From Pseudoalteromonas sp. A601 (lineage in GTDB: Bacteria; Pseudomonadota; Gammaproteobacteria; Enterobacterales; Alteromonadaceae): a DNA stretch of 64,000 nt. Under the pieces are notes generated by a model. That model saw only the letters and a list, made by a program, of their open reading frames with translations. It was not told the DNA's origin and searched no databases. The stretch covers positions 62,001 through 126,000 of the forward strand of contig NZ_MXQF01000010.1 in the NCBI RefSeq assembly GCF_002165575.1, read 5' to 3'. The translations under genes were made by a program, and so were the position numbers. Below, piece by piece: positions 1 through 8,450 of the stretch (positions are counted from its first letter, which is position 1; each line of letters opens with the position of its first letter).

Positions 1-281
1 ACAGCTGAAATCCCCGGTAGTCGAGTAAGCGCATCTGCCATTGATACATCAGGTAGCGCCCCTAAATCATCAGCAGATAGCTGCTCTGACACTGTATCTG
101 TAAAACGTTTTTGGTTAAGTGATTGAATTAAGCTTCGGCTAAAGCCTGTTACTTCAATAACCTCTAGATCATCATCTAACTGTGGATTGACTGTCGCTTG
201 TGCATCACTTTCAGCTGCGGCCAATGCACTGCTGGGTGCAAACATTGCGAGCATTAATGCACTCAGTTTAAATTTCCCCAT
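1..281 (-). CDS. TonB-dependent receptor, N-terminal part (cut by window start)
   Basis: Only the first ~93 codons lie in the window; the gene continues to the left. The product starts with a signal peptide (MGKFKLSALMLAMF..., probable cleavage after SSALA), followed by an acidic linker and a TonB-box-like stretch (LEVIEVTGF). The start of a plug domain follows (SADDLGALPDVSMADALTRL, then PGIS). This is typical of outer-membrane active transporters for large substrates, powered by TonB-ExbBD. The start ATG at 281 has an AGGAAG ribosome site just upstream. The substrate cannot be read from this fragment. A palindrome upstream (384-397) is shared with the GH97 glucosidase gene at 14367, so uptake of alpha-glucans or maltodextrins is my inference. 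The family call is secure; the substrate is not. Confidence 0.88.
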   Translation of the reverse strand, partial: MGKFKLSALMLAMFAPSSALAAAESDAQATVNPQLDDDLEVIEVTGFSRSLIQSLNQKRFTDTVSEQLSADDLGALPDVSMADALTRLPGISA

Positions 282-383
282 GAGCTTCCTACCCTATTGA
301 TTTTATAATTGTGTGCGATTTATTTTTAAATTGTGGATAAAATAAAACCAACAAAGTGTAACCAAAAAGTAAAATAAGTGTGA

Positions 384-397
384 TGAATACGTATGCA
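384..397. promoter_or_regulatory. Putative LacI-type operator upstream of the TonB receptor
   Basis: TGAATACGTATGCA is a near-perfect palindrome centred on ACGT, 103 bp upstream of the receptor start at 281. It matches the element at 14268-14281 before the GH97 gene at 13 of 14 positions. An even-spaced palindrome with a central CG is the usual form of LacI/GalR-family operators. Operator function is inferred; the sequence and the match are seen. Confidence 0.5.
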
Positions 398-565
398 CTA
401 ATAAGGGTAACGTCTAGCTCTGAGAAGTAACTTGTCGCCAAATGCTACGATTGAGCAACTAACGTGAAATGAATAGAGGGTTTAGTATGGAAAATAAGCA
501 AGTAATAAATGTTCAGTCTGAGCCAACATTTTTTTATTTGGCCCAGAAAGCTGGATGATTAAATA

Positions 566-1183
566 TTACGTTGTTAAAAGAACACGTACAGCAAGGGCTA
601 TAAAAATCACCGCGAGAACTTTATCAAGCCAAGGTGATGACTTAGTAAACGCAAATCGTTTTTTTGACAGTTCTGTGAGTGCTGCCACTATCAAATACCA
701 GCCAGTATCAATAACAAATACGGTTAAGCACATGATCATGCCCACTTTAAAAGTTAGGTTTGCAGGGTCAATAAACTGTGAGAATAAGGCTAAAAAGAAC
801 ACCGCAAGTTTGGGGTTCAAAAACGCAATAGCAAAACCATCTTGCAACGCTTGTTGAGCACTACCACTTTGCTGCGCAACTTGAAGCTCATCAGCACTGG
901 GTTTTGCTAATAAAATCTTAATACCTAAATATGCTAAATACGCCGCACCTAAGTAAACTAACACTTGATACACAGTGGGAAACTGTAACATCAATGCACC
1001 AAGACCAAGCAAAGATGCCGCTGCATAAAAGCCAACACCTACCCCATGACTAATAGCCGCAAGCATGCCACTTTTCATACTGCCATGAATACTGTGCTTC
1101 AAAACCACAGCCAAACTGGGCCCAGGAGACATAGCCCCCATCATACAAATGGCAACTAAGCTTAACCATAGTGATAGCGTCAT
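566..1183 (-). CDS. LysE/RhtB-family amino-acid exporter
   Basis: The 205-residue inner-membrane protein has the length and hydrophobic pattern (about six membrane segments) of the LysE/RhtB family, which exports amino acids or derivatives such as homoserine or threonine. The N-terminal signature SPGPSLAVVLKHSIHGSMKSG after the first helix is characteristic. The middle has the usual polar loop (about residues 85-110) before the second set of helices. The start ATG abuts the stop of the upstream DUF3224 gene with no gap, so both are probably co-transcribed. The exported substrate cannot be told from the sequence. Confidence 0.88.
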   Translation of the reverse strand: MTLSLWLSLVAICMMGAMSPGPSLAVVLKHSIHGSMKSGMLAAISHGVGVGFYAAASLLGLGALMLQFPTVYQVLVYLGAAYLAYLGIKILLAKPSADELQVAQQSGSAQQALQDGFAIAFLNPKLAVFFLALFSQFIDPANLTFKVGMIMCLTVFVIDTGWYLIVAALTELSKKRFAFTKSSPWLDKVLAVIFIALAVRVLLTT

Positions 1184-1582
1184 TTAGAGTTGATACTCAA
1201 AATCATAAAAATGAGTTCCGTCTTCAATGCGAATACTCATTTTACCACTAAGCCCTTCAAGCTCATTACTACCAGAATCAGGTATAACATTTAAAATTAA
1301 TGAATCTTGGCCTTTATCCATGGTGCCAAAGTGCTGCAATACAAAACTACCTTGCTTACCTGCAAGAGTGCCAACAACTTGCTCAATAGCAACATAGCCT
1401 GCACTGCCTTGGGTGGTTGTCATCGCGCTGAGCATTTCGCCAGTGCTGGTCGCGTCAAGCTCGCCTGTAAAAGTTTTATCTATCGACATTCGCCCCAAAT
1501 TAACGCCATCAATACCTTTAGCGTAGCCTTCTATTGGGTTGAGTTTAACGCTAAATTCGCCCGTAATGTGTGTAGTAGCCAT
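1184..1582 (-). CDS. DUF3224 domain protein
   Basis: A 132-residue soluble protein with no signal peptide. It matches the DUF3224 pattern: an opening THITGEFSVKL strand, a conserved GRMSIDKTFTGELDATSTGEML segment, and a central AGYVAIEQVVGTLAGKQGSFVLQH. The family is thought to form a small beta-barrel related to allene oxide cyclases, but its biochemical role is unknown. AAAGGA lies 6 bp before the ATG. It sits directly upstream of the LysE-type exporter with zero spacing, so a two-gene operon is likely. Function is not assigned. Confidence 0.85.
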   Translation of the reverse strand: MATTHITGEFSVKLNPIEGYAKGIDGVNLGRMSIDKTFTGELDATSTGEMLSAMTTTQGSAGYVAIEQVVGTLAGKQGSFVLQHFGTMDKGQDSLILNVIPDSGSNELEGLSGKMSIRIEDGTHFYDFEYQL

Positions 1583-1671
1583 GATAATCCTTTATTGATT
1601 GTTGTTTGCGGTTATTGAAATATTTTTATTTGCAGCCATATCTATACCTTATCCATAAAAAAGAATCCAGC

Positions 1672-3447
1672 ATGAGCAAATCCACGCACCAAGAAAAAGC
1701 GGCTTTTAGTAGCTTAATCCCTATTTTTGAATTTATTAAACCTTACAAATGGGTGGTTTTCTCTGCGCTTTTGGCGCTACTTATTACCGCAGGTGTTAAC
1801 TTATCACTTGGCCAAGGGGTTAAATTTGTCATTGATCATGGCTTTATTGCGGGCTCCCAAGCGCAATTAAAACAAGCGGTGCTAGTACTAATAGGGCTGA
1901 TCAGTTTATTAGCTGTTGGAACATTCAGCCGATTTTATTTAATGTCGTGGATTGGCGAACGTGTTAGTAATGATATTCGTAAAGCAGTATTTGATCGCAT
2001 CGTCACTCTGCACCCAAGTTACTTTGAAGAAAACCGCAGCGGCGAGCTCATGTCACGCCTAACCACCGATACCACCTTGTTACAATCCATTATAGGCTCA
2101 TCGTTTTCAATGGCGCTGCGTAGCGCATTAATGCTTATTGGTGGCTTAGTGATGCTGCTAGTCACTAACTTAAAGCTCACCTTAGTGGTGGTTGCTTGTG
2201 TGCCGTTAGTATTAGTGCCGATGATGGTTTTTGGCAAAAAGGTACGTAAACTTGCCAGCTCTAGCCAAGATGCCATTGCCGACATTAGCACTTACGCTGG
2301 GGAGATAATTCAAAATATCAAAGTAGTGCAAAGCTATAGCCATGAACAACGCGAGCAACAGGCCTTTGCGCTTGAAACCGATAAAGCATTTAATGTGGCT
2401 AAAAGCCGTATTAAACAGCGCTCATTTTTAATTGCCGCAGTAATATTTTTAACCTTTAGCGCCATAAGCGTCATGCTTTGGGTTGGCGGCACTGACGTAC
2501 TTGCAGGCACTATGACCGGAGGGGAACTCGGTGCCTTTGTGTTTTACGCTATTATGGTAGCAATGTCGGTGGCAACCGTAGCCGAAGTATATGGTGAGCT
2601 ACAACGCGCCGCTGGCGCTGCTGCAAGGCTGCTAGAGCTGTTAGCGGTGAAAAGCGAGATTGTAAATCCTGCAACACCGCTTGATGATCAATTGCAATCA
2701 CATAAAGAATCAGTAGCCATAGAGCTCAAAAATATTACCTTTAACTATCCGTCACGCCCTGATGTTAGCGCACTTAAAAATGTAACGCTAACTATCGCAC
2801 AAAGCCAAACAGTAGCAATTGTTGGCCCATCTGGTGCAGGTAAAACGACTCTTTTTGAACTACTACAGCGCTTTTACGACCCCGCTCGCGGCGATATTAA
2901 GTTTCACGGTATTAATATTAAAGATTTATCACTCAATACCCTACGTAATTGTATGGGCATGGTGGCACAAAACCCGATTTTATTTAGCTCTGATGTGATG
3001 CACAACATTCGCTACGGCAATCCAGGTGCCACTGACGAGCAAGTTTATGCTGCTGCTAAGCATGCCCATGCTGATGAGTTTATACAACAGTTACCAAACG
3101 GCTATGAAAGCTTTTTGGGAGAGCAAGGCGTGCGTTTATCTGGCGGGCAAAAACAGCGGATTGTGCTCGCTCGCGCAATATTAAAAGACCCTGAAATACT
3201 ATTGCTTGATGAAGCAACCAGTGCTCTTGATGCGCAAAGTGAGCATCATGTGCAAGCCGCGCTTGAGCATCTAATGCAAAACCGCACTACACTAATTATT
3301 GCCCATCGCTTGGCCACAGTAAAACATGCAGATGTAATCGTCGTGATGGAGCACGGTGAGATAATTGCCACAGGTACGCACCAGCAATTAATAGAGTCAA
3401 ACCCACTATATAAACAATTATGTGAGCTGCAGTTTAATAGAGATTGA
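1672..3447 (+). CDS. ABC exporter, fused permease-ATPase (MsbA/ABCB type)
   Basis: A 591-residue half-transporter. An N-terminal six-helix permease domain (about residues 20-310) is followed by an ATPase domain with Walker A GPSGAGKTT near residue 385, signature LSGGQ near 489 and Walker B ILLLDEAT near 509-516, then the H-loop (IIAHR). Homodimers of this type move lipids, peptides or drugs outward across the inner membrane. I chose the ATG at 1672 (MSKSTHQEK); the frame is open further upstream, but those residues do not resemble the family. The gene is divergent from the DUF3224/LysE pair. It resembles MsbA but has no kdo/lpxK neighbour, so it may be a paralogue with another substrate. Confidence 0.9.
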   Translation: MSKSTHQEKAAFSSLIPIFEFIKPYKWVVFSALLALLITAGVNLSLGQGVKFVIDHGFIAGSQAQLKQAVLVLIGLISLLAVGTFSRFYLMSWIGERVSNDIRKAVFDRIVTLHPSYFEENRSGELMSRLTTDTTLLQSIIGSSFSMALRSALMLIGGLVMLLVTNLKLTLVVVACVPLVLVPMMVFGKKVRKLASSSQDAIADISTYAGEIIQNIKVVQSYSHEQREQQAFALETDKAFNVAKSRIKQRSFLIAAVIFLTFSAISVMLWVGGTDVLAGTMTGGELGAFVFYAIMVAMSVATVAEVYGELQRAAGAAARLLELLAVKSEIVNPATPLDDQLQSHKESVAIELKNITFNYPSRPDVSALKNVTLTIAQSQTVAIVGPSGAGKTTLFELLQRFYDPARGDIKFHGINIKDLSLNTLRNCMGMVAQNPILFSSDVMHNIRYGNPGATDEQVYAAAKHAHADEFIQQLPNGYESFLGEQGVRLSGGQKQRIVLARAILKDPEILLLDEATSALDAQSEHHVQAALEHLMQNRTTLIIAHRLATVKHADVIVVMEHGEIIATGTHQQLIESNPLYKQLCELQFNRD

Positions 3448-3465
3448 AGAAAAGCGGTCAATAAC

Positions 3466-3497
3466 CTCAATCACCAGCTAATAAACAAGTGATTGAG
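3466..3497. terminator. Hairpin between convergent genes
   Basis: CTCAATCAC (3466-3474) pairs with GTGATTGAG (3489-3497), a 9-bp perfect stem with a 14-nt loop between the ABC exporter and the convergent OmpA-type gene. There is no clear U-run on either side, so a Rho-independent terminator is only possible. Confidence 0.4.
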
Positions 3498-3515
3498 ATA
3501 AATAAATGCAAATAA

Positions 3516-4148
3516 CTAGCCTTCGGTGTTTGGTACGATTTGAATTTCTACACGGCGGTTTTGCGCGCGGCCGTTAGCACTGTCATTACTGGCGATTGGC
3601 TGGGTTTCACCATAGCCGCGAGTACTGATACGCCCAGCTAGAATTTGTTGATTCACTAAGTAGCTTTTCACACTTTGTGCACGCTGCTCAGATAGTGTCA
3701 TATTGTAGCTATCTTTACCTGTGCTATCGGTATGACCTTCAATGCTAAGGAAGGTTTTTTCATATTTGTTCATTACTTTAGCAATCGCATCTAAGGTATT
3801 ATGAAAACCCGATGAAATATATGATTGGTCTGTCGCAAAGGTAATATTTGATGGCATAACTAAGCGTAAGTTGTCACCTTCACGGACTATTTCAACACCA
3901 GAACCGGCGAGTTCATCACGAAAAGCCTGTTCTTGTTTATCCATGTAATCACCAACAGCCGCACCGGCTAAGGCACCTATTGCAGCGCCAATAAAAATAC
4001 GTTTGTCATCGTGGTCACCAGTTGCTTTACCCAGTACAGCACCTGTTGCAGCACCAATACCTGCTCCCATACCAGTATTGTTAGTTTCGCAACCGGTTAG
4101 TAATACACTTACAACTGCTACTGTTAATAATGGTTTAGTTAACGTCAT
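3516..4148 (-). CDS. OmpA-family lipoprotein, YiaD-like
   Basis: A 210-residue predicted outer-membrane lipoprotein. The signal peptide ends in a lipobox (LLTGC, Cys at 19). Residues ~25-70 are a glycine-rich segment with GxxxG repeats (glycine-zipper type) seen in YiaD/SlyB-like proteins. The C-terminal half is an OmpA-like peptidoglycan-binding domain with IEGHTDSTG, LSEQRAQSVKSYL and GYGETQPIA...NRRVEI. Such proteins tether the outer membrane to the cell wall. AAGGAGT lies 5 bp before the ATG, supporting this start. It is monocistronic between two intergenic gaps. Confidence 0.9.
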   Translation of the reverse strand: MTLTKPLLTVAVVSVLLTGCETNNTGMGAGIGAATGAVLGKATGDHDDKRIFIGAAIGALAGAAVGDYMDKQEQAFRDELAGSGVEIVREGDNLRLVMPSNITFATDQSYISSGFHNTLDAIAKVMNKYEKTFLSIEGHTDSTGKDSYNMTLSEQRAQSVKSYLVNQQILAGRISTRGYGETQPIASNDSANGRAQNRRVEIQIVPNTEG

Positions 4149-4224
4149 GGTAACTCCTTGCCTCTAAATACTCATTTGCTAGTAAGTATGCAAAGCTGTC
4201 CATGAACAAACCATGAAGAATCAG

Positions 4225-5013
4225 TTAAAAGCCCAGCGACTCTCGATCTACGGCGGGTAATTTATAAGGTGCAACGAGTTTCGTTAATTCGCCGCTATCA
4301 GCCAACTTTTTTAGTTGCTCATCAATACGCTTAGCCAAATCAGTGCTATGAAACTGCTTGCTTAGAGCAAGGTAGCCATAAATGGTATCGCTGTGACGGT
4401 AATCCATTTTCACTAGTTTATTAGCCGGTTGATTTAAAACACTCATTGCATGATCCGTTGTGCTTTCAATGCCGACTACCAAATCCACTCGACCTTTTAC
4501 TAGTAAATCAATAGCCGTCTTTTCGGTCAATACAGGAACTTTAATTAACTTATCATCCTCATTAAAGCGCTTAAAATATGCAGCTCCACGCATAATGGCT
4601 ATTTTCTTTCCATATAAGTCATCGTAGTGCTTAATTTCTAACTTGCTTTCATGACGCGCATAAAATACAAACGACGAGGTGATCACCATATAAGGAGGCG
4701 TAACAAACTGCATCAATTTCTGGCGTTCAGGTGTAAGTATTAACCCTCCCATCGCGTTAACTTCGCCATTTTCAAGCATTCTGATACAACGAGAAAATGG
4801 GCAGCCTACTAATTCTAATTTAAAATCAAGTTGCTGCTGCATTAACTGAAAAATATCAACAATAGCGCCAGTAATTTCACCACTTTCTGATATTTGGCTA
4901 TATGGTGGACCATGATCCACAGCTAATGATACCTTAGTTATAGCAACGGCCGCATAAGAACTGTTGCTCACACAAAGCATAATGCCAATAAAAACGGAAA
5001 CTATAAATCGCAT
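4225..5013 (-). CDS. Periplasmic solute-binding protein, SBP family 3
   Basis: A 262-residue secreted protein with a signal peptide (cleavage around SSYA-A, residue 21-22) and a bacterial extracellular solute-binding family 3 fold. Diagnostic parts are VDHGPPYSQISESGEITGAIVDIF near the start, ENGEVNAMGGLILTPERQKLMQF in the middle, and YGKKIAIMRGAA. These domains bind amino acids or small organic ligands. No permease or ATPase gene is adjacent, and many Alteromonadales carry such orphan binding proteins, which may act as sensors rather than ABC partners. The ligand is unknown. Confidence 0.82.
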   Translation of the reverse strand: MRFIVSVFIGIMLCVSNSSYAAVAITKVSLAVDHGPPYSQISESGEITGAIVDIFQLMQQQLDFKLELVGCPFSRCIRMLENGEVNAMGGLILTPERQKLMQFVTPPYMVITSSFVFYARHESKLEIKHYDDLYGKKIAIMRGAAYFKRFNEDDKLIKVPVLTEKTAIDLLVKGRVDLVVGIESTTDHAMSVLNQPANKLVKMDYRHSDTIYGYLALSKQFHSTDLAKRIDEQLKKLADSGELTKLVAPYKLPAVDRESLGF

Positions 5014-5137
5014 ATCTACTTTATTTTAGCTATCACCTACTCTTATTGTAGACAGGTACATAGATTAATAACCATAAAATTGTCACTAAAATTTGTAATA
5101 ATGAAACATAAACGTGCTATAGGAAAATAAATCCATT

Positions 5138-6289
5138 ATGTTACTCGCTATTTTTAAACAGTTTTTTTTACTTGGTTGCATGAGCTTTGGCGGCCCTGCA
5201 GCACACCTTGGATATTTTAAACGCCACTTTGTCGATAACCTTAAGTGGTTAAACACCCAGCGCTATGCACAGTTAATTAGTTTAAGCCAAGCATTACCAG
5301 GGCCTGGCTCAAGTCAAGTAGGGTTTGCCATTGGTGTTGAGCGTGGTGGCTTATTAGGTGGAATCGCAGCTTTTATAGGCTTTACGCTGCCATCATTATT
5401 GATCATGATATTACTTGCTATCAGTGCTCACCAATTTGATGCAATTTACTTTGCTATTATCGCCGGATTAAAGTTATTTGCAGTGGTGATTGTCGCAGAT
5501 GCAACACTTAGTATGGCAAAAAGTTTTTGCACCAGCTGGGTATTAAAAGCATTGGCCGCTTCAAGTACTTTGTTGCTCATTGTAATACCCAACCTTGCCG
5601 GTCAAATAGCGGTATTATTTATAGCTGCAAGTATTGGCGCTATTTGGCCAATGTTAAACTTAACTGATAACAATGAACCGCAATCAGTAACCAAGGCAGG
5701 CGTTAACTGGATTGCTTTGCTGCTATTTGCCTTACTGCTGATAATAAGCTTTCTGCCCATGACTGAAAGCGCCGCGTTATTTGCGCCATTTTATCAAGCT
5801 GGCGCGATGGTGTTTGGTGGTGGGCACGTTGTACTGCCAATACTTCAAGCTGGTTTACCCACACTCAATACCGAGCAATTTTTAACAGCCTATGCTAGCG
5901 CTCAAGCAGTGCCTGGGCCAATGTTTACGATAGCAAGTTATTTAGGGGCACAATTTGAGGGGATTCAGCCCGTAGTAGGCGCATTAATTGCCACGACATT
6001 AATTTTTTTACCAGGGCTATTACTGATGTTTGCTTTGCAGCGTAGTTGGTTGCAGTTAGCCCAACACCCTCGTTTTGCAAGCAGCATTGCTGCACTTAAC
6101 GCTGCGGTTGTGGGCTTTCTTGCGGCGGCACTGTACTCACCAATTTGGACTTCAGCAGTTCACAATATTTGGCATGTAGCGCTGGTAATAGCCGCATTTG
6201 CATGGCTAAGGTTGGCCAAGCCACCCATATGGTGGCTATTAATTGGCTTTATTCTGATGGGTCTTGGGCAGTATCATTTGCCACTTTAA
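5138..6289 (+). CDS. chrA: Chromate transporter family protein ChrA
   Basis: A 383-residue membrane protein of the CHR family in its long form, with two homologous halves of opposite orientation. Each half carries a glycine-rich motif (SFGGPAAHLGYFKRHFV at residues ~17-33; VFGGGHVVLPIL near 227) and a proline-glycine motif (SQALPGPGSSQV, residues ~51-62; AQAVPGPMFTIASYLGAQF near 264). In studied members, the protein exports chromate and confers resistance. Physiological substrates in marine bacteria are uncertain because chromate and sulfate are analogues. Its last 41 bp overlap the 3' end of the convergent MscS gene. Confidence 0.9.
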   Translation: MLLAIFKQFFLLGCMSFGGPAAHLGYFKRHFVDNLKWLNTQRYAQLISLSQALPGPGSSQVGFAIGVERGGLLGGIAAFIGFTLPSLLIMILLAISAHQFDAIYFAIIAGLKLFAVVIVADATLSMAKSFCTSWVLKALAASSTLLLIVIPNLAGQIAVLFIAASIGAIWPMLNLTDNNEPQSVTKAGVNWIALLLFALLLIISFLPMTESAALFAPFYQAGAMVFGGGHVVLPILQAGLPTLNTEQFLTAYASAQAVPGPMFTIASYLGAQFEGIQPVVGALIATTLIFLPGLLLMFALQRSWLQLAQHPRFASSIAALNAAVVGFLAAALYSPIWTSAVHNIWHVALVIAAFAWLRLAKPPIWWLLIGFILMGLGQYHLPL

Positions 6290-7511
6290 CGGTGGGTTTA
6301 ATTCCCGTAGAACCATTTATCGCAGGGCTAAACTGCCCTGTAACACTTTGATAAGGACGTAAATCAAACAGCGGTAATACCGCAAGTAGATGATCCATTA
6401 TTTCAGCTTGTAAATGTTCGAATGATATCCATCGCTTGTCTTGACTAAAGCAGTAGAACTCAATGGGTAAACCATGATTTAGTGGCTGTAACTCACGCAC
6501 CATTAAGGTTAATGAGGTGTTTATTTTGTCATGTTGCTTTAAATAGCCTTCAGCATAACGACGAAACAGGCCTAAATTTGATACCGGATCAGGCAAACTA
6601 TTCATTTTAATATAGTCTTTTAGGGCGATTGTTTGACCAATAGTTTTTGTAAGCTCATCATCAGCTAAGCGAATACTATTCATATCAATATTAAGGGAGC
6701 GTTTTATACGTCGACCGCCAGACTCCTGCATACCACGCCAGTTTTTAAAAGAGCCAGCTACCAACATGTAAGTTGGGATAGTCGTAATTGTATTATCCCA
6801 ATTACGTACTTTTACTGTGTTTAAGCCTAAGTCGATTACTTCACCGTCTGCGCCGTAATTATCAACTTGGATCCAATCTCCGTAGGTCACTAAACGATTT
6901 GCAGCTATTTGGATACTCGCGACAAAACCTAAAATGGTGTCTTTAAATACCAGTAAAGTAACCGCAGCAATAGCACCAAAACCAGACAAAATATAAGTAG
7001 GCGACTTTTCAAGTAAAATACTAACAATTAAGATTGCGCAGATTATGAAGGTGATCAGCTTAACAACTTGAATCAATCCTTGTATTGGCACTTCACGAGC
7101 AAATTCAAGTTGGTTATAAATTGCCCCAGCAATACTCACTATACTGCTAATGATAAAACCAACATGAATGATCAACAGGGTTTGACCTATGGTTTTAAAT
7201 ACTTCGGCGGCAAATTCACCAACAGGATAAACACTATCAAATGTAGCCAAAAAAAATACACAGCAAAGCATGCCTGCAAAGCGACGATTAAGCTTTGTAA
7301 GTAATGGCGAGAGGGAGCCTATTCGCTCAGGTGAGAGTTTAGTAACCACAGCTTGAATGCCTGGTAACATTAAGCGCCGAGTAAATAAATATACAACCAG
7401 TAATGTACATACTCCAATCGCAGTAGCTGCTAGCGAGCCGAAGAGTTCAGCATCCGGCATCCCCTCAAACCAAGGTGTAACCAGTTGTTGTAGGCGTGTA
7501 GGTGTTGTCAC
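6249..7511 (-). CDS. MscS-family mechanosensitive channel, YbdG-like
   Basis: The 420-residue protein resembles E. coli YbdG (415 residues) along its length. The strongest match is the MscS core after the pore helix: GDWIQVDNYGADGEVIDLGL, KVRNWDNTITTIPT and SGGRRIKRS, all nearly identical in YbdG. About five membrane segments precede the core (residues ~20-200). Such channels open under membrane tension and release solutes during hypo-osmotic shock. The start is GTG in a GTGA overlap with the stop of the upstream acyltransferase gene, implying translational coupling. The C-terminal extension (last ~14 codons) runs into the convergent chrA gene. Confidence 0.9.
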   Translation of the reverse strand: MTTPTRLQQLVTPWFEGMPDAELFGSLAATAIGVCTLLVVYLFTRRLMLPGIQAVVTKLSPERIGSLSPLLTKLNRRFAGMLCCVFFLATFDSVYPVGEFAAEVFKTIGQTLLIIHVGFIISSIVSIAGAIYNQLEFAREVPIQGLIQVVKLITFIICAILIVSILLEKSPTYILSGFGAIAAVTLLVFKDTILGFVASIQIAANRLVTYGDWIQVDNYGADGEVIDLGLNTVKVRNWDNTITTIPTYMLVAGSFKNWRGMQESGGRRIKRSLNIDMNSIRLADDELTKTIGQTIALKDYIKMNSLPDPVSNLGLFRRYAEGYLKQHDKINTSLTLMVRELQPLNHGLPIEFYCFSQDKRWISFEHLQAEIMDHLLAVLPLFDLRPYQSVTGQFSPAINGSTGIKPTVKVANDTAQDPSE

Positions 7512-8431
7512 GGTAGTTCAATCTCCTTATCCGGTATAATTACAATTTCAGAGCTCTGCTCTTCGTAAGCAATTGCCAGTTCACTATCTTTGTTTAACCA
7601 TAACTGATTAATCGATTTTTGGAAACGAGCCCTAAACTGACAATCTTGCTGGTAGTTACCTAATAACTCAGGGCTAACAGGCACTAAAGTAATATTAACG
7701 GTCACTTTATTTAAGCGCCCACTTAAAAAGCTACCACAAATATGATTACTCTGTGCTTGATATACCAGCGTGGTATTAAGAATGGCATCAAATTGCTCGC
7801 CTAGAACTTCAAGCGCAAATGCGACGCCACCGGCTTTAGGCTTTAATAAATGCTTGAATGGGCTTTGCTGTGTTTGGTGTTTCGCATTTGTAAAACGCGT
7901 GCCTTCAACAAAGTTAATTATAGTGGTTGGGTGACTGCGAAAATTACGGCAACTATGCTTAGTGCGTGCAACATCAAGGCCTTTTAGGGCAGGGTTTTTA
8001 GCAAGCTGCGCTTTACTAACACGCTTCATAAATGGCATACCCATAGCCCAAGCGCCCGAGCCAATAAGCGGCACATACTTAAGCTCATCTTTTAAAAAGA
8101 ACTTGGGGGCCGGCAAAACATCGATGGCACTGAGCACTACAATATCGAGCCAGCTAAAATGATTCGATATCAGCAAGTACCAACCAAGTTTATTTACATC
8201 ACCATTAATAACTGTTGTGATTTGCGCGTTGCTCAATTTTAACCCGAGCCGGTTACCACTACACCAACCTTGATAAGCACTATGTAATACGTTACTTACC
8301 CACACCATGGGCAATACTAGTTTTATTAAGCCCAGTACTAAAACAACACAGCCCCACAGTAAGGTATTACTAAAAAGTACAACCCCCACAATTAGGCCAT
8401 TCAGCCATTTTGGAATAACACTATTTAGCAT
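7508..8431 (-). CDS. PlsC-type acyltransferase, YihG-like (downstream copy)
   Basis: A 307-residue membrane-bound acyltransferase of the 1-acylglycerol-3-phosphate acyltransferase superfamily. Two N-terminal hydrophobic stretches precede the catalytic HX4D motif (NHFSWLD), and the substrate-binding block NFVEGTRFTNAKH follows. A KAGGVAFAL segment is typical of the YihG/YihY-side branch. It probably acylates lysophospholipids at the inner membrane. I prefer ATG at 8431 over GTG at 8437 because a GTGAG site is spaced correctly for it. It is paralogous to the gene immediately upstream (8451-9329), so it looks like a tandem duplication. It overlaps the MscS gene by 4 bp. Confidence 0.86.
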   Translation of the reverse strand: MLNSVIPKWLNGLIVGVVLFSNTLLWGCVVLVLGLIKLVLPMVWVSNVLHSAYQGWCSGNRLGLKLSNAQITTVINGDVNKLGWYLLISNHFSWLDIVVLSAIDVLPAPKFFLKDELKYVPLIGSGAWAMGMPFMKRVSKAQLAKNPALKGLDVARTKHSCRNFRSHPTTIINFVEGTRFTNAKHQTQQSPFKHLLKPKAGGVAFALEVLGEQFDAILNTTLVYQAQSNHICGSFLSGRLNKVTVNITLVPVSPELLGNYQQDCQFRARFQKSINQLWLNKDSELAIAYEEQSSEIVIIPDKEIELP

Positions 8432-8450
8432 GTGCACTCACTATTAATGA

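Noticed and set aside
555..857. 100-codon frame antisense to the LysE-type gene
   Set aside because: The LysE signature on the other strand explains the region, and no start signal supports this frame.
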